Source: JBGOUJ01 sp041477005
GTDB taxonomy: Bacteria; Acidobacteriota; Terriglobia; Bryobacterales; JACQDG01
NCBI GenBank assembly: GCA_041477005.1
Contig: JBGOUJ010000235.1
Coordinates: forward strand, 1-10,403
DNA length: 10,403 nt
Direction: 5' to 3'
This document shows positions 1 through 7,939 of this stretch, piece after piece. The number at the start of each line of letters is the position of its first letter. Position 1 is the first letter of the stretch. The translations under genes and the position numbers were made by a program. The notes below the pieces were generated by a model. That model made no database searches and was not told where the DNA came from. It saw only the letters and a list, made by a program, of their open reading frames with translations.

Positions 1-146
1 AAAACCGAGGCCGGGAATATGCGCTAGGCGCCTCGAGCCGGACTTTGGCCGATTCCACGACGAAATCCCTGATGGTCCCCTCCTACCACTCGATGCGAAG
101 GGCCAGATTCCTTAGATGAGCGAAGGGTTCCCAGGCGCGTAACCGG

Positions 147-192
147 CCCGGCTTCGGTCCGGTGGTCGTATCGAATGCGAACCGAAGCCGGG
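147..192 (-). repeat. 12-bp perfect inverted repeat, probable 3'-end stem-loop of the small membrane protein gene
   Basis: CCCGGCTTCGGT at 147-158 is exactly complementary to ACCGAAGCCGGG at 181-192, leaving a 22-nt loop. Weaker outer pairing is possible between CCAGGCGC (131-138) and GCGCACCTGG (194-203, with one bulged A), which would give a hairpin reaching within 3 bases of the TAG stop of the small gene at 206-343. In minus-strand RNA this would be a strong stem immediately after translation ends. No T-run follows on either strand, so it is not a textbook rho-independent terminator. It could be a U-tract-less terminator, an RNA-stabilising 3' structure, or a protein-binding site. The repeat is certain; its role is inferred. 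Confidence 0.6.
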
Positions 193-205
193 GGCGCACC
201 TGGAT

Positions 206-343
206 CTATCCTCCACTCGCAAGGAACACCATCCATACCAGCACACCGACAATGCCTAAAGCGGCTAGGGCAGCCAGGGACTCGAGCAGAATGACCTTCT
301 TCTCTTCCCAGGTGCGCTTGTGCTCTTCAACCACCTCGAACAT
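206..343 (-). CDS. 45-aa single-span membrane protein, function unknown
   Basis: This small ORF runs from ATG at 343 to TAG at 206. The product starts MFEVVEEHKR and has a charged N-terminal segment (residues 1-16, rich in Glu and Lys), then a continuous hydrophobic Leu/Ala/Val/Ile stretch (about residues 17-42, with W37) and a short Ser-Gly-Gly tail. This is the layout of a single transmembrane helix with a charged end. The start is well fixed: a full AAGGAGGT ribosome binding site lies 8 bases upstream (352-359). The cytoplasmic N-terminus with the helix at the C-terminus suggests a tail-anchored small protein, such as an accessory subunit of a membrane complex, but I recognise no family. 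A 12-bp inverted repeat follows the stop. No neighbour within the window explains it; the next gene on this strand ends at 1181. Spurious ORFs rarely combine a consensus binding site with a clean amphipathic-to-hydrophobic layout, so I think it is real. Confidence 0.75.
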   Translation of the reverse strand: MFEVVEEHKRTWEEKKVILLESLAALAALGIVGVLVWMVFLASGG

Positions 344-351
344 CGCCGTAT

Positions 352-359
352 ACCTCCTT
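352..359 (-). promoter_or_regulatory. Consensus ribosome binding site for the 45-aa protein
   Basis: On the minus strand this reads AAGGAGGT, complementary over all 8 bases to the usual 16S rRNA 3' end, with 8 bases to the ATG at 343. It is the main evidence that the short ORF is translated. Confidence 0.8.
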
Positions 360-1032
360 CAACGTCAGCGCCGGTTGAAAGCTCCCCCTTGTTCTCAAAG
401 GTGTTATCCGGGCGGCTCCTTTCGCCGGTCGTGCCGCTGTTGAGAATCGCCTCCTCCTCGTTCAAAATGTCGCAGTCGGGAGTCCCCAGGCCGTCACCCG
501 CAGAGACCGCCTGCCGCCAGACGGCCTGCGTCCGGGCCATTCCAGTTCGATTCCGTTCGGAGCGATTCCCGACCAGTTGCGCGGCCACCTCCTATTACCA
601 CCTGCCTTCACTGCAAGAAGGAGACCAAACCTGGTGGGCCTTCTCTTCGTAAGTAGAGTCAATACGGCAACTTTGGTCAGGACCACGGCCTCGCTTGGGC
701 CTCTTCCTTGCTCCAGTGGAGCAGGGGACCCGAGCATCAACCTAGCGGGCGGATCCGCCGGAGGCTTGCGCAAGGGGGTTTTCCCCACCTCTGCGGCCTT
801 TGACCCACCTTCGAGGGGAGCAGCTTCGTTGTGGAACGCATCGCGCCTCACCCCGACATCCCGGGCCTGCGGGGCTCAGCATCCGCCGGTAGATGGGAAG
901 CTTAGGACTCCCGGCATCCAACGGCATATCCCTAAGATCTGGTACTCCTGCTGGGCATAAAAAGTACCGGTGTCCCATTGGCAGCGGGCGGCGCTTTGGC
1001 TCAGAATCTGAGTGGCAAACAGCCGTGTTGCC
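360..1032. other. Gene-poor interval with several short hairpins
   Basis: I see no convincing gene here. Open frames exist on both strands, but their translations are rich in Arg, Pro and Ser and match nothing I know. Short inverted repeats are present: TGCTCC-AGT-GGAGCA (709-723), the 12-bp palindrome GGCGGATCCGCC (748-759), and GGGG-TTTT-CCCC (775-786). These three lie within 80 bp of each other. The 5' untranslated region and promoter of the 45-aa gene presumably lie at the left end. A plus-strand promoter-like pair, TTGGCA (978-983) and CAGAAT (1002-1007) with 18-bp spacing, lies before the plus-strand ORF at 1033; it matches 5 of 6 and 4 of 6 consensus bases and is weak evidence. Confidence 0.5.
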
Positions 1033-1161
1033 ATGATCATGATCATCACCCAGCTTGTTTGGTACTTGGGCCGGAACGTTCTTTGCGAGATGTGCTACGA
1101 GGTGTCCCAGGATCGTGGCTACGTCGTTCACCGGCTCCGGAGCATCCGCGAGATCGGGTAA
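1033..1161 (+). CDS. Possible 42-aa small protein with a CxxC pair, function unknown
   Basis: A short plus-strand ORF runs from ATG at 1033 to TAA at 1161; an in-frame GTG at 1012 would add seven residues. The product begins with a hydrophobic segment (MIMIITQLVWYLG), followed by CEMC at residues 18-21 and a polar C-terminus rich in Arg and Tyr ending IREIG. Third codon positions are mostly G or C, as expected of a gene in this genome, and the composition (Trp, Tyr, Cys, balanced charge) looks protein-like. Against it, there is no clear ribosome binding site before either start. The ORF is convergent with the aminotransferase gene, with 19 bases between the stops. A weak promoter-like pair at 978-1007 would put the transcript start near the GTG, which would suit leaderless translation. 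The CxxC could bind a metal or be redox-active, but nothing shows this. It may be a chance frame. Confidence 0.35.
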   Translation: MIMIITQLVWYLGRNVLCEMCYEVSQDRGYVVHRLRSIREIG

Positions 1162-1170
1162 CAGCCGGTG
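1129..1170. repeat. Inverted repeat between convergent gene ends
   Basis: CACCGGCT (1129-1136) and AGCCGGTG (1163-1170) are exactly complementary with 26 bases between them, and a second palindrome, GCTCCGGAGC (1134-1143), overlaps the left arm. The element lies 11 bases past the end of the minus-strand operon (stop at 1181) and covers the 3' end of the possible plus-strand gene. A shared, bidirectional transcription end is a natural reading, but no T-run follows on either side and the loop is long, so this is tentative. Confidence 0.4.
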
Positions 1171-1180
1171 CGATCGGATC

Positions 1181-2120
1181 TCAGGCGGCCTTCGCCGCCA
1201 GCCGGGCAGCGTAGACCGGAACGAGCCATTTCCGGTAGGCGGGCAGGCGGCCGCGCGTGGCTTCGACGTAGAGACTGCGCAGCGCAGCCGTCAGCGGACC
1301 GATCGTCCCCGAGCCGACCGGGCGGTGATCCACGCGCACAACCGGGGCGACCTCGACCGCCGTGCCGGTGAAGAACATCTCCTCCGAGACGTACAGTTCG
1401 CTGCGGTCCACCGGGCGCTCGATCACGTCGAGGCGCAACTCGCGCCGCGCCAGCTCCATGACGGAATCCCGGGTGATCCCTTCCAGAATGTTTTCCGTCA
1501 CGGGCGGCGTAATCAGCTTGCCGTGCCGGATAAGAAAGATGTTGCAGGTCGCGCCCTCGGCGACGTGGCCGCTTTCGTTGAGCAAGATGGCCTCGTCGTA
1601 GCCGTTCCGGCGGGCTTCATCGCCGGCCAGCGCGCTATTCACATAGGAGCCGCAGATCTTGGCCCGGGCGGGGATGGCCGTGTCCTCGATCCGCCGCCAG
1701 GAAACCACGCCGGCATGCAGCCCCTTGCGGCTGTCCAGGTAGTCCCCGAAGGGCACGACGATGATGGCATGGGCGTCCGCATCGTCCGGATTCACTCCGA
1801 TGCGCTCGGCCGACTTGTAGGCCAGAGGGCGGACGTAAAGGTTGCACTCGAACTGGTTCCACCGGACCAGCTCCACCGTCAGGTCGCACAACTCCTCCAG
1901 GCTGGGCGGCACGTCGATGCGGAGGATGCCGCAGTTGGCCTTCCACCGCTGGTAGTGATCGAGCGGGCGGACCAGAAACAGTTCATGCTGTTTTTCGTCC
2001 CAGTAGCCGCGGATCCCGTCAAAGACGCCGGTGCCGTAATGCAAGGCGTGCGTGAGAATGCTGACCCGCGCCTCATGCAACGGCACGAACCGGTTTTCGA
2101 AGAGCACAATCGTCTCCGGG

Positions 2121-2137
<17 letters not shown>
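1181..2137 (-). CDS. ilvE: Branched-chain amino acid aminotransferase (class IV, PLP)
   Basis: This 318-residue protein has the usual length for bacterial IlvE. It is a pyridoxal-phosphate fold-type IV enzyme that interconverts Val, Leu and Ile with their 2-oxoacids, normally using glutamate/2-oxoglutarate in the cytosol. Visible motifs are HYGTGVFDGIRGY (33-45), YVRPL (101-105), the probable Schiff-base lysine K160 in RAKICGSYVNS, the class signature E194-G-A-T-C-N, GITRD (220-224) and FFTGTAVEVAPV (255-266). K160 and E194 fall where expected by comparison with E. coli IlvE. ATG at 2137 is preferred over upstream in-frame codons because it starts the conserved region and has AAAGGAG 9 bases upstream. 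It overlaps the end of the oxidoreductase beta-gamma gene by 17 bp and is the last gene of the operon. A D-amino acid or other class IV transaminase is less likely given the motifs. Next to a VorB-type oxidoreductase, its role is probably to feed 2-oxoacids to, or take them from, that enzyme. Confidence 0.93.
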
Positions 2138-3582
<1,445 letters not shown>

Positions 3583-3590
<8 letters not shown>

Positions 3591-4674
3591 AGGCCACCTG
3601 TTCTTCCGGGGCCAGAACCGGCCAGTGGCGGTCTGCGGCCCCCCGGACGAAATCCAAAACTTCTTCTGCAGAGGGGACATTGCCGCCGACGCGGCTGTAA
3701 AGCTCCACCGGCCGGCGCCCCTCGAGCGCCAGGCGCACGTCTTCCATCAACTGGCCGGTGCTGAGCTCGACTACCACGAAAGCCAGAGCCTGGCGGCTAA
3801 GCTCCCGCAGCTCGGCGGCCGGAAAAGGGTAGAGCGTGATCGGCCGCAGCAGGCCCACCGCCAGCCCTCGCGCGCGGGCCTGCTCCACCACCGCCTTCAG
3901 AACCCGCGCCACGATACCGTAGCCCACCAGGATGAGATCTGCGTCGTCGGTCCGCCAGCTCTCGAACTGCACCGCGCGGTGCTCGGCGCGGCGATACTTG
4001 GCTTCCAGGCGCCGGACGTGAGTTTCGAGCTGGTCGGGTTCCAGATAGATGGATGTGATCAAATTCTTTCGAGTCTCCGCGGTGCCTTCGACGGCCCAGC
4101 GCGGACTGTGAGGCAGGGTTGCCGCCGCGGGAAACTCCACCGGCTCCATCATCTGGCCGGTGTAGCCGTCGGCCAGCACCACCACCGGGTTGCGGTAGGC
4201 ATCCGCCAGCTCGAAGGCCTGCCGGGTCAGGTCGGCCATCTCCTGCGCCGAGCTGGGCGCGAGCACCAGGGTGCGGTAGTTGCCGTGGCCGCCGCCTTTG
4301 ACGACCTGGTGGTAATCGCCCTGCTCGGGAGCGATGTTGCCGAGGCCGGGCCCGCCGCGCATGATATCGGCGATCACGCACGGCAGCTCGGCGCCGGCCA
4401 GGTAGCTGATGCCCTCCTGCATCAGGCTAATGCCAGGACCGCTCGAAGCGGTCATTACCCGGACCCCGGCCGACGCCGCGCCGTAAACCATGTTGATCGC
4501 GGCCACTTCGCTTTCCGCCTGCAGGAAAACGCCGCCCGCCTGCGGCAGGTAGAACGCGGCGGCCTCCGCAATTTCGCTGGCCGGCGTTATGGGATAGCCG
4601 TAGAAAGCGCGGCATCCCCCCAGAATGGCTGCCTTCACAATCGCTTCGTTGCCCTTGATCAGTTGTTTGGCCAT
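3583..4674 (-). CDS. vorB: 2-oxoacid:ferredoxin oxidoreductase alpha subunit (VorB type)
   Basis: This 363-residue protein is the alpha (pyrimidine-binding and C-terminal) subunit of a 2-oxoacid:ferredoxin oxidoreductase. The segment GNEAIVKAAILGGC (8-21), YPITPASEI (27-35), QAESEVAAINMVYGAASAG (52-70), SSGPGISLMQEGISYL (77-92) and MRGGPGLGNIAPEQGDY (105-121) are hallmarks of the VOR/KOR alpha family. As I recall them, they read like proteins annotated 3-methyl-2-oxobutanoate dehydrogenase subunit VorB. The C-terminal part (about 245-345) with LILVGYGIVARV and LLRPITLYPFP matches the CoA-binding domain region. The length is normal for the compact alpha subunit. ATG at 4674 has AGGAGG 11 bases upstream. 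Longer in-frame extensions to 4917 would run through the ferredoxin gene in another frame and are not conserved sequence. Substrate choice (branched-chain 2-oxoacid against 2-oxoglutarate) is inferred from family resemblance and from the adjacent ilvE. Confidence 0.93.
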
Positions 4675-4685
4675 GGCGTCGCTCG

Positions 4686-4691
4686 CCTCCT
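4686..4691 (-). promoter_or_regulatory. Ribosome binding site overlapping the ferredoxin stop codon
   Basis: The minus strand reads TGAGGAGG, where TGA (4693-4691) ends the ferredoxin gene and AGGAGG (4691-4686) serves the alpha subunit start at 4674, 11 bases on. Shared bases between a stop and the next binding site suggest translational coupling. The same arrangement recurs before the GNAT gene. Confidence 0.75.
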
Positions 4692-4960
4692 CAGGCGGCC
4701 ATCGGCTCCAACTCCTCGCATTGCTCGGCCGCGAGCCGCAGGACCGTAATCGACCCGGGCTCGGGGCAGACAAAGAAGCAGATGCCGCAGCCGGTGCAGC
4801 CCGCGCCCGCGTAGGCCACCGGGTGGTAACCGTAACGATTGAGGTGGGCCGCCAGGCGCAGTGCCTTGGGCGGGCAGGCTTCCACGCACAAGCCGCAGCC
4901 CTTGCACTCCTCCGCATCGATCTCCACCAGGCCGCGATCGGGCTTTGGCGTCTTGGTCAT
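4691..4960 (-). CDS. Two-cluster 4Fe-4S ferredoxin, delta-type subunit of the 2-oxoacid oxidoreductase
   Basis: This 89-residue protein has two complete CxxCxxCxxxC motifs: C19, C22, C25, C29 (CKGCGLCVEAC) and C55, C58, C61, C65 (CTGCGICFFVC). Each is followed by Pro as in bacterial dicluster ferredoxins, so it should bind two [4Fe-4S] clusters. Families of 2-oxoacid oxidoreductases carry such a delta subunit to pass electrons from the TPP site to soluble ferredoxin. Its place directly before the alpha gene (16 bases between stop and start) supports that role. The 25-residue spacing between motifs is longer than in short clostridial ferredoxins and is typical of the delta-type proteins. The ATG at 4960 overlaps the GNAT stop in an ATGA junction and has AGGAGG 10 bases upstream inside the GNAT gene. 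An in-frame upstream start at 5089 would add residues without ferredoxin character and is rejected. Confidence 0.92.
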   Translation of the reverse strand: MTKTPKPDRGLVEIDAEECKGCGLCVEACPPKALRLAAHLNRYGYHPVAYAGAGCTGCGICFFVCPEPGSITVLRLAAEQCEELEPMAA

Positions 4961-5433
4961 GCCGCTTTGGCCTCCTCTTTCAGCGGAAAGATCATCTGTG
5001 CTTCCTGGAGGTCCTCCCAGGCGGTCCGGAAGCCGAACTTGAGCAGGCCCCGGCGGGCGGCGACGTTGGAGCTGTCGATAAGCACCCAAATCGCCAGCAG
5101 GTCCATCTTACGGGCTGCGTCGACTGCGGCCCGGGCCAAGGCCGTGCCCACACCCAGCCGTCGAAAATCCTGGTGGACGAACGCAGCCAGTTCAGCCATG
5201 CGGCCATTCCACACCAGCGCCAGGTGGCCGGCCAGGGCGCCATCGACAAAGGCCAGCAGATTGAGACCCTTCCGCAGTTCGGCGAGCCACTCCCGCCGGC
5301 GAAGGGCATCCCGAGGCGGCAATCCCATCGCCGCCCCGGGGGGATCGAAGGCGTCGTACATCTGCTCGAGGAGCGCCCGATCCTCCTCGCGAAGCGGCCG
5401 AACCGCAACCTGCCGGGCGGTCGAAACGTTCAT
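4957..5433 (-). CDS. GNAT-family N-acetyltransferase, substrate unknown
   Basis: This 158-residue protein has the size and layout of a stand-alone GCN5-related acetyltransferase. After an N-terminal strand-helix region (VRPLREEDRALLEQMYDAF, 11-29) come GHLALVWNGRMAELAAFVHQDF (69-90) and the acetyl-CoA pyrophosphate loop QDFRRLGVGTALARAAVDAA (88-107), matching the RxxGxG/A motif A. The segment NVAARRGLLKFGFR (123-136) follows, as in motif B. It would move an acetyl (or other acyl) group from CoA to an amine. It sits inside the oxidoreductase operon, 9 bases after the CoA-transferase stop and overlapping the ferredoxin start by 4 bp. This position suggests a role with that pathway, such as modifying one of its enzymes in response to acyl-CoA levels or acylating an amino acid. 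No sequence feature decides the substrate. The start at 5433 is well set by an AGGAGG site 4 bases upstream. Confidence 0.88.
   Translation of the reverse strand: MNVSTARQVAVRPLREEDRALLEQMYDAFDPPGAAMGLPPRDALRRREWLAELRKGLNLLAFVDGALAGHLALVWNGRMAELAAFVHQDFRRLGVGTALARAAVDAARKMDLLAIWVLIDSSNVAARRGLLKFGFRTAWEDLQEAQMIFPLKEEAKAA
4971..4976 (-). promoter_or_regulatory. Ribosome binding site for the ferredoxin gene, inside the GNAT gene
   Basis: AGGAGG on the minus strand lies 10 bases before the ATG at 4960, within the last codons of the acetyltransferase gene. It fixes the ferredoxin start and rules out the longer in-frame extension. Confidence 0.75.
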
Positions 5434-5437
5434 AAGT

Positions 5438-5443
5438 CCTCCT
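5438..5443 (-). promoter_or_regulatory. Ribosome binding site overlapping the CoA-transferase stop codon
   Basis: The minus strand reads TGAGGAGG, where TGA (5445-5443) ends the CoA-transferase gene and AGGAGG (5443-5438) lies 4 bases from the acetyltransferase ATG at 5433. The spacing is short but the match is strong. Confidence 0.7.
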
Positions 5444-6762
5444 CAAGAAACCCCTGCGTACCGGGGCTCCAGGTAGTGGATGCGGTACGCGAAGTCATAA
5501 AGCTCGTCGCGGAAGCGGGGGTCGGCTATCGAGATCAGCGCCTCGGCGCGCTCCCGCAGCGTCTTGCCGTGCAGATAAGCGATGCCGTGCTCGGTGATCA
5601 CGTAGTGCACGTCGGCGCGCGTGGTCACCACGCCCGCGCCCGGATCGAGCGCTGGGACGATCCGCGACACCGCGCCGCTCTTGGCCGTGGAGGGCAGCGC
5701 GATGATGGGCTTGCCGCCCCGCGAGCGCGCCGCGCCCCGAATGTAATCCACCTGGCCGCCGCAGCCGCTGTAAGGCCTGGCGCCGAGCGAGTCGGAGCAG
5801 ACCTGCCCGGTCAGGTCCACCTGCAGCGCCGAGTTGATCGCCACCATCTTCTCGTTTCGCATGATGATGAACGGGTCGTTGGTGTAGACGATCGGATGGA
5901 ACTCGAAGATCGGATTGTCGTGGATGAAATCGAACAGCCGCTTGGTGCCCAGCACAAATCCCGCCACCACCTTACGGGGGTGCAGCGTTTTCTTCTCGCC
6001 GTTGATGACGCCGGCTTCAATCAGCGGGATCACCCCGTCGGAGAACATCTCCGTGTGGATGCCGAGGTCCCGCCTATCGTTAAGGCAGGTGAGCACGGCG
6101 TCCGGAATGCCTCCGATGCCCATTTGCAGGGTGGCGCCGTCGGGAATCAGCGAGGCCACGTTTTCGGCGATGCGCCGGTGTAGCTCGCTGAAAGGCTCCG
6201 GCTTCAGCTCGAGCAGCGGGTGCGACGTTTCCACGACGGCCGAGACCTGGCTGCTGTGCAGGAACGAATCGCCCAGCGACCGGGGCATCTGGTGGTTTAC
6301 CTCGGCGATCACGTGGCGGGCGCAGCGGGCCGCCGTCAGCGTGCAGTCCACGCCCACCCCCAGGCTCATGTAACCGTGCTCGTCGGGCGGGGAGACCTGC
6401 AGGAAGACGACATCGAGCGGCAGCGCGCCGGCGGAAAACAGCTCCTCGATCTCGCTCAGGAAGATGGGGGTATAGTCGGCGCGTCCGGCGCCGACCGCCT
6501 CGCGCACGTTGCTGCCGATAAACAAGGCGTTGTGGCGAAAATGCCCTTCATATTCGGGCTGCACGTAGCCGGCGTTCCCGAAGGTCAGCAGGTGGATGAG
6601 CTCCACATCGCGCAGCTCGGCGGAGCGCTCGAGCAGTGCCTGGACCAGGATCTCCGGGGTTGCGCAACCCGGATGGATATAGACCCGGTGGCCGGATTGG
6701 ACGAGTTCCACCGCCCGCTCGGCGGTGGTGAGTTTCTGACGGAACTGCGTGAGCCAGCTCAT
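5443..6762 (-). CDS. Family-1 CoA-transferase (acetyl-CoA hydrolase/transferase, 4-hydroxybutyrate CoA-transferase type)
   Basis: This 439-residue protein has the length of the AbfT/butyryl-CoA:acetate CoA-transferase group. Visible features are an N-terminal acetyl-CoA hydrolase/transferase domain with VSPPDEHGYMSLGVGVD (123-139), GATLQMGIGGIPDAV (209-223), LGIHTEMFSDGV (233-244) and the C-terminal GCGGQVDYIRGA (333-344) and ITEHGIAYLHGKT (389-401). E238 in HTEMFSDG is placed like the catalytic Glu238 known for the Clostridium aminobutyricum enzyme, which forms a glutamyl-CoA thioester. The family moves CoA between short-chain acyl groups, commonly with acetate or acetyl-CoA as partner. Next to a 2-oxoacid oxidoreductase it would exchange CoA from branched acyl-CoA products, or activate such acids. 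ATG at 6762 overlaps the alanine dehydrogenase stop (ATGA); GGGAAGGGAG lies just upstream. A longer in-frame start at 6876 would reach back into alanine dehydrogenase coding sequence and is rejected. The exact acyl substrate is unknown. Confidence 0.9.
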   Translation of the reverse strand: MSWLTQFRQKLTTAERAVELVQSGHRVYIHPGCATPEILVQALLERSAELRDVELIHLLTFGNAGYVQPEYEGHFRHNALFIGSNVREAVGAGRADYTPIFLSEIEELFSAGALPLDVVFLQVSPPDEHGYMSLGVGVDCTLTAARCARHVIAEVNHQMPRSLGDSFLHSSQVSAVVETSHPLLELKPEPFSELHRRIAENVASLIPDGATLQMGIGGIPDAVLTCLNDRRDLGIHTEMFSDGVIPLIEAGVINGEKKTLHPRKVVAGFVLGTKRLFDFIHDNPIFEFHPIVYTNDPFIIMRNEKMVAINSALQVDLTGQVCSDSLGARPYSGCGGQVDYIRGAARSRGGKPIIALPSTAKSGAVSRIVPALDPGAGVVTTRADVHYVITEHGIAYLHGKTLRERAEALISIADPRFRDELYDFAYRIHYLEPRYAGVS

Positions 6763-7922
6763 GGCTCCCTTCCCCCAGCCATGGCTTCCGTCAGTTGCCG
6801 GCCGGGCGCGCCGACCAGTGACGCGACCTCCCGGTGAGCCAGGCGCCATCGCTCCGCCAGGGGCTGGTGGGTGCATTCACCCCCTAGGGTGTAGACCCCC
6901 CGGGCCAGATCGGGGCGATGCCGCAAGGCCCCCTCCAGCCCCTGGCCAGCCAGCTCCAGAATGTAGGGCAGGCTCGCCTGCGCGAGCGCGGCGCTGGCCG
7001 TGTGAGCGATATCAGCGGTCATGTTGGGCACGCAATAATGCAGCACGCCGCTGTGGTTGAAAACCGGCTCAGCGAGGGAGGTGGGCCGGCTGGTTTCCAC
7101 GCACCCCCCCTGGTCGACGGAGACGTCCACCACCACGCCGCCCGGCTGCATGGTTTCGACCATGGCCCGCGTGACCAGATGGGGGGTCCGCTCGCCGTGG
7201 AGCAGGACCGCGCCGATGAGCACGTCGGCGCGCCGCACCGCCTCGGCCACCGTGTCCGCATCGGCGAGGCCCGTGAAGACGCCGGGCGAGGCCGGCAGCA
7301 GCCGGCGCAGCTTGCTCACGTCGTTGTCCAGCACGAAGGTGATGGCGCCGCTGTTGCGCGCCGTACGCGCCGCCCATGTCCCCACCACCCCTGCCCCCAA
7401 AATCACCACCCGTGCCGGCGGGATGCCTGGGGCGCCGCCGAGCAGGATGCCCCGCCCGCCGGAGGTGGACCGCAGCAGGTGCGCCGCGACCGCAATCGCC
7501 ATCTGGCCGGCGATTTCGCTGATCGGCTCCAGCACCGGCAGCCGCCCGTCGGGCGTCTCGATGATTTCGTAGCCGATGGCAGTGATGGCCTTTTCGAGCG
7601 CCAGCCGCACTTCCTCCGGTTCGGCCACCGCCATGTGGAAGAAGGCCATCACCGCCTGGTGGGCGTGAAAACGCTGCAGCTCCTCCCGGGTGGGGCGCTC
7701 CACCTTGACCAGCAGCTCGGAGCGTTCCGTCACCTCCCCGGCGGAAAAAATGACCTCCGCGCCCGCCGACTCGTAATCCTTATCGGGAAAGTGACTGCGT
7801 TCGCCCGCTGCCCGCTCGACGAAAACGCGGCAGCCGCCCGCCACCAGCCGCCGCACCGAAGCCGGGGTCAGCCCGACGCGGCCTTCGCAGGGCGCCGTCT
7901 CTTTCAGAACCCCAATGTTCAT
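6759..7922 (-). CDS. ald: Alanine dehydrogenase (NAD-dependent)
   Basis: This 387-residue protein belongs to the alanine dehydrogenase/PntAA-like family, which interconverts L-alanine with pyruvate, ammonia and NADH. The N-terminus MNIGVLKET, R15 (EGRVGLTP), K73 (LLVKVERP), H96 (FFHMA) and D270 (VSVDQGGC) line up with the substrate-binding and catalytic positions known from the Mycobacterium enzyme (R15, K75, H96, D270). The NAD fold has GAGVVG (176-181) with D199 at the end of the next strand. The usual Ald segment reading CVANMPGAVPRTST is replaced by CVPNMTADIAHTAS (297-310), so the active-site loop is a variant. ATG at 7922 has AAGGAG 11 bases upstream; the in-frame extension to 7982 adds unconserved residues. 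It is the first gene of the operon and overlaps the CoA-transferase by 4 bp. In this setting it probably recycles the amino group collected by the transaminase, or supplies it. A related opine or lysine-type dehydrogenase activity is a less likely alternative. Confidence 0.9.
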   Translation of the reverse strand: MNIGVLKETAPCEGRVGLTPASVRRLVAGGCRVFVERAAGERSHFPDKDYESAGAEVIFSAGEVTERSELLVKVERPTREELQRFHAHQAVMAFFHMAVAEPEEVRLALEKAITAIGYEIIETPDGRLPVLEPISEIAGQMAIAVAAHLLRSTSGGRGILLGGAPGIPPARVVILGAGVVGTWAARTARNSGAITFVLDNDVSKLRRLLPASPGVFTGLADADTVAEAVRRADVLIGAVLLHGERTPHLVTRAMVETMQPGGVVVDVSVDQGGCVETSRPTSLAEPVFNHSGVLHYCVPNMTADIAHTASAALAQASLPYILELAGQGLEGALRHRPDLARGVYTLGGECTHQPLAERWRLAHREVASLVGAPGRQLTEAMAGGREP

Positions 7923-7933
7923 TTCGCGCCGCG

Positions 7934-7939
7934 CTCCTT
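7934..7939 (-). promoter_or_regulatory. Ribosome binding site for alanine dehydrogenase
   Basis: AAGGAG on the minus strand lies 11 bases before the ATG at 7922. It supports this start over the in-frame upstream codon at 7982. Confidence 0.65.

Noticed and set aside
265..588. Minus-strand open frame from GTG at 588
   Set aside because: The AGGAGG before it directly abuts the GTG, which is too close, and the frame runs out of phase through the better-supported 45-aa gene. A short acidic stretch in the middle looks protein-like but is not enough.
665..700. SRP RNA-like GGTCAGG core at about 675
   Set aside because: The GGTCAGG heptamer is present, but the GGAA tetraloop and AGCAGCC that must follow are missing.
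462..851. Minus-strand 129-codon open frame
   Set aside because: Arg/Pro/Gly-rich translation without hydrophobic core pattern, no binding site and no family resemblance.
634..960. Possible plus-strand gene from GTG at 634, with AAGGAG at 618-623
   Set aside because: The binding site is plausible, but the 108-residue product is rich in Ser, Pro and Arg with no recognisable pattern, and third codon positions lack the genome's G/C bias. It is probably a chance match.
742..1131. Minus-strand 129-codon open frame after the operon end
   Set aside because: No ribosome binding site and the translation is low in protein-like pattern; it also overlaps the better plus-strand candidate at 1033-1161.
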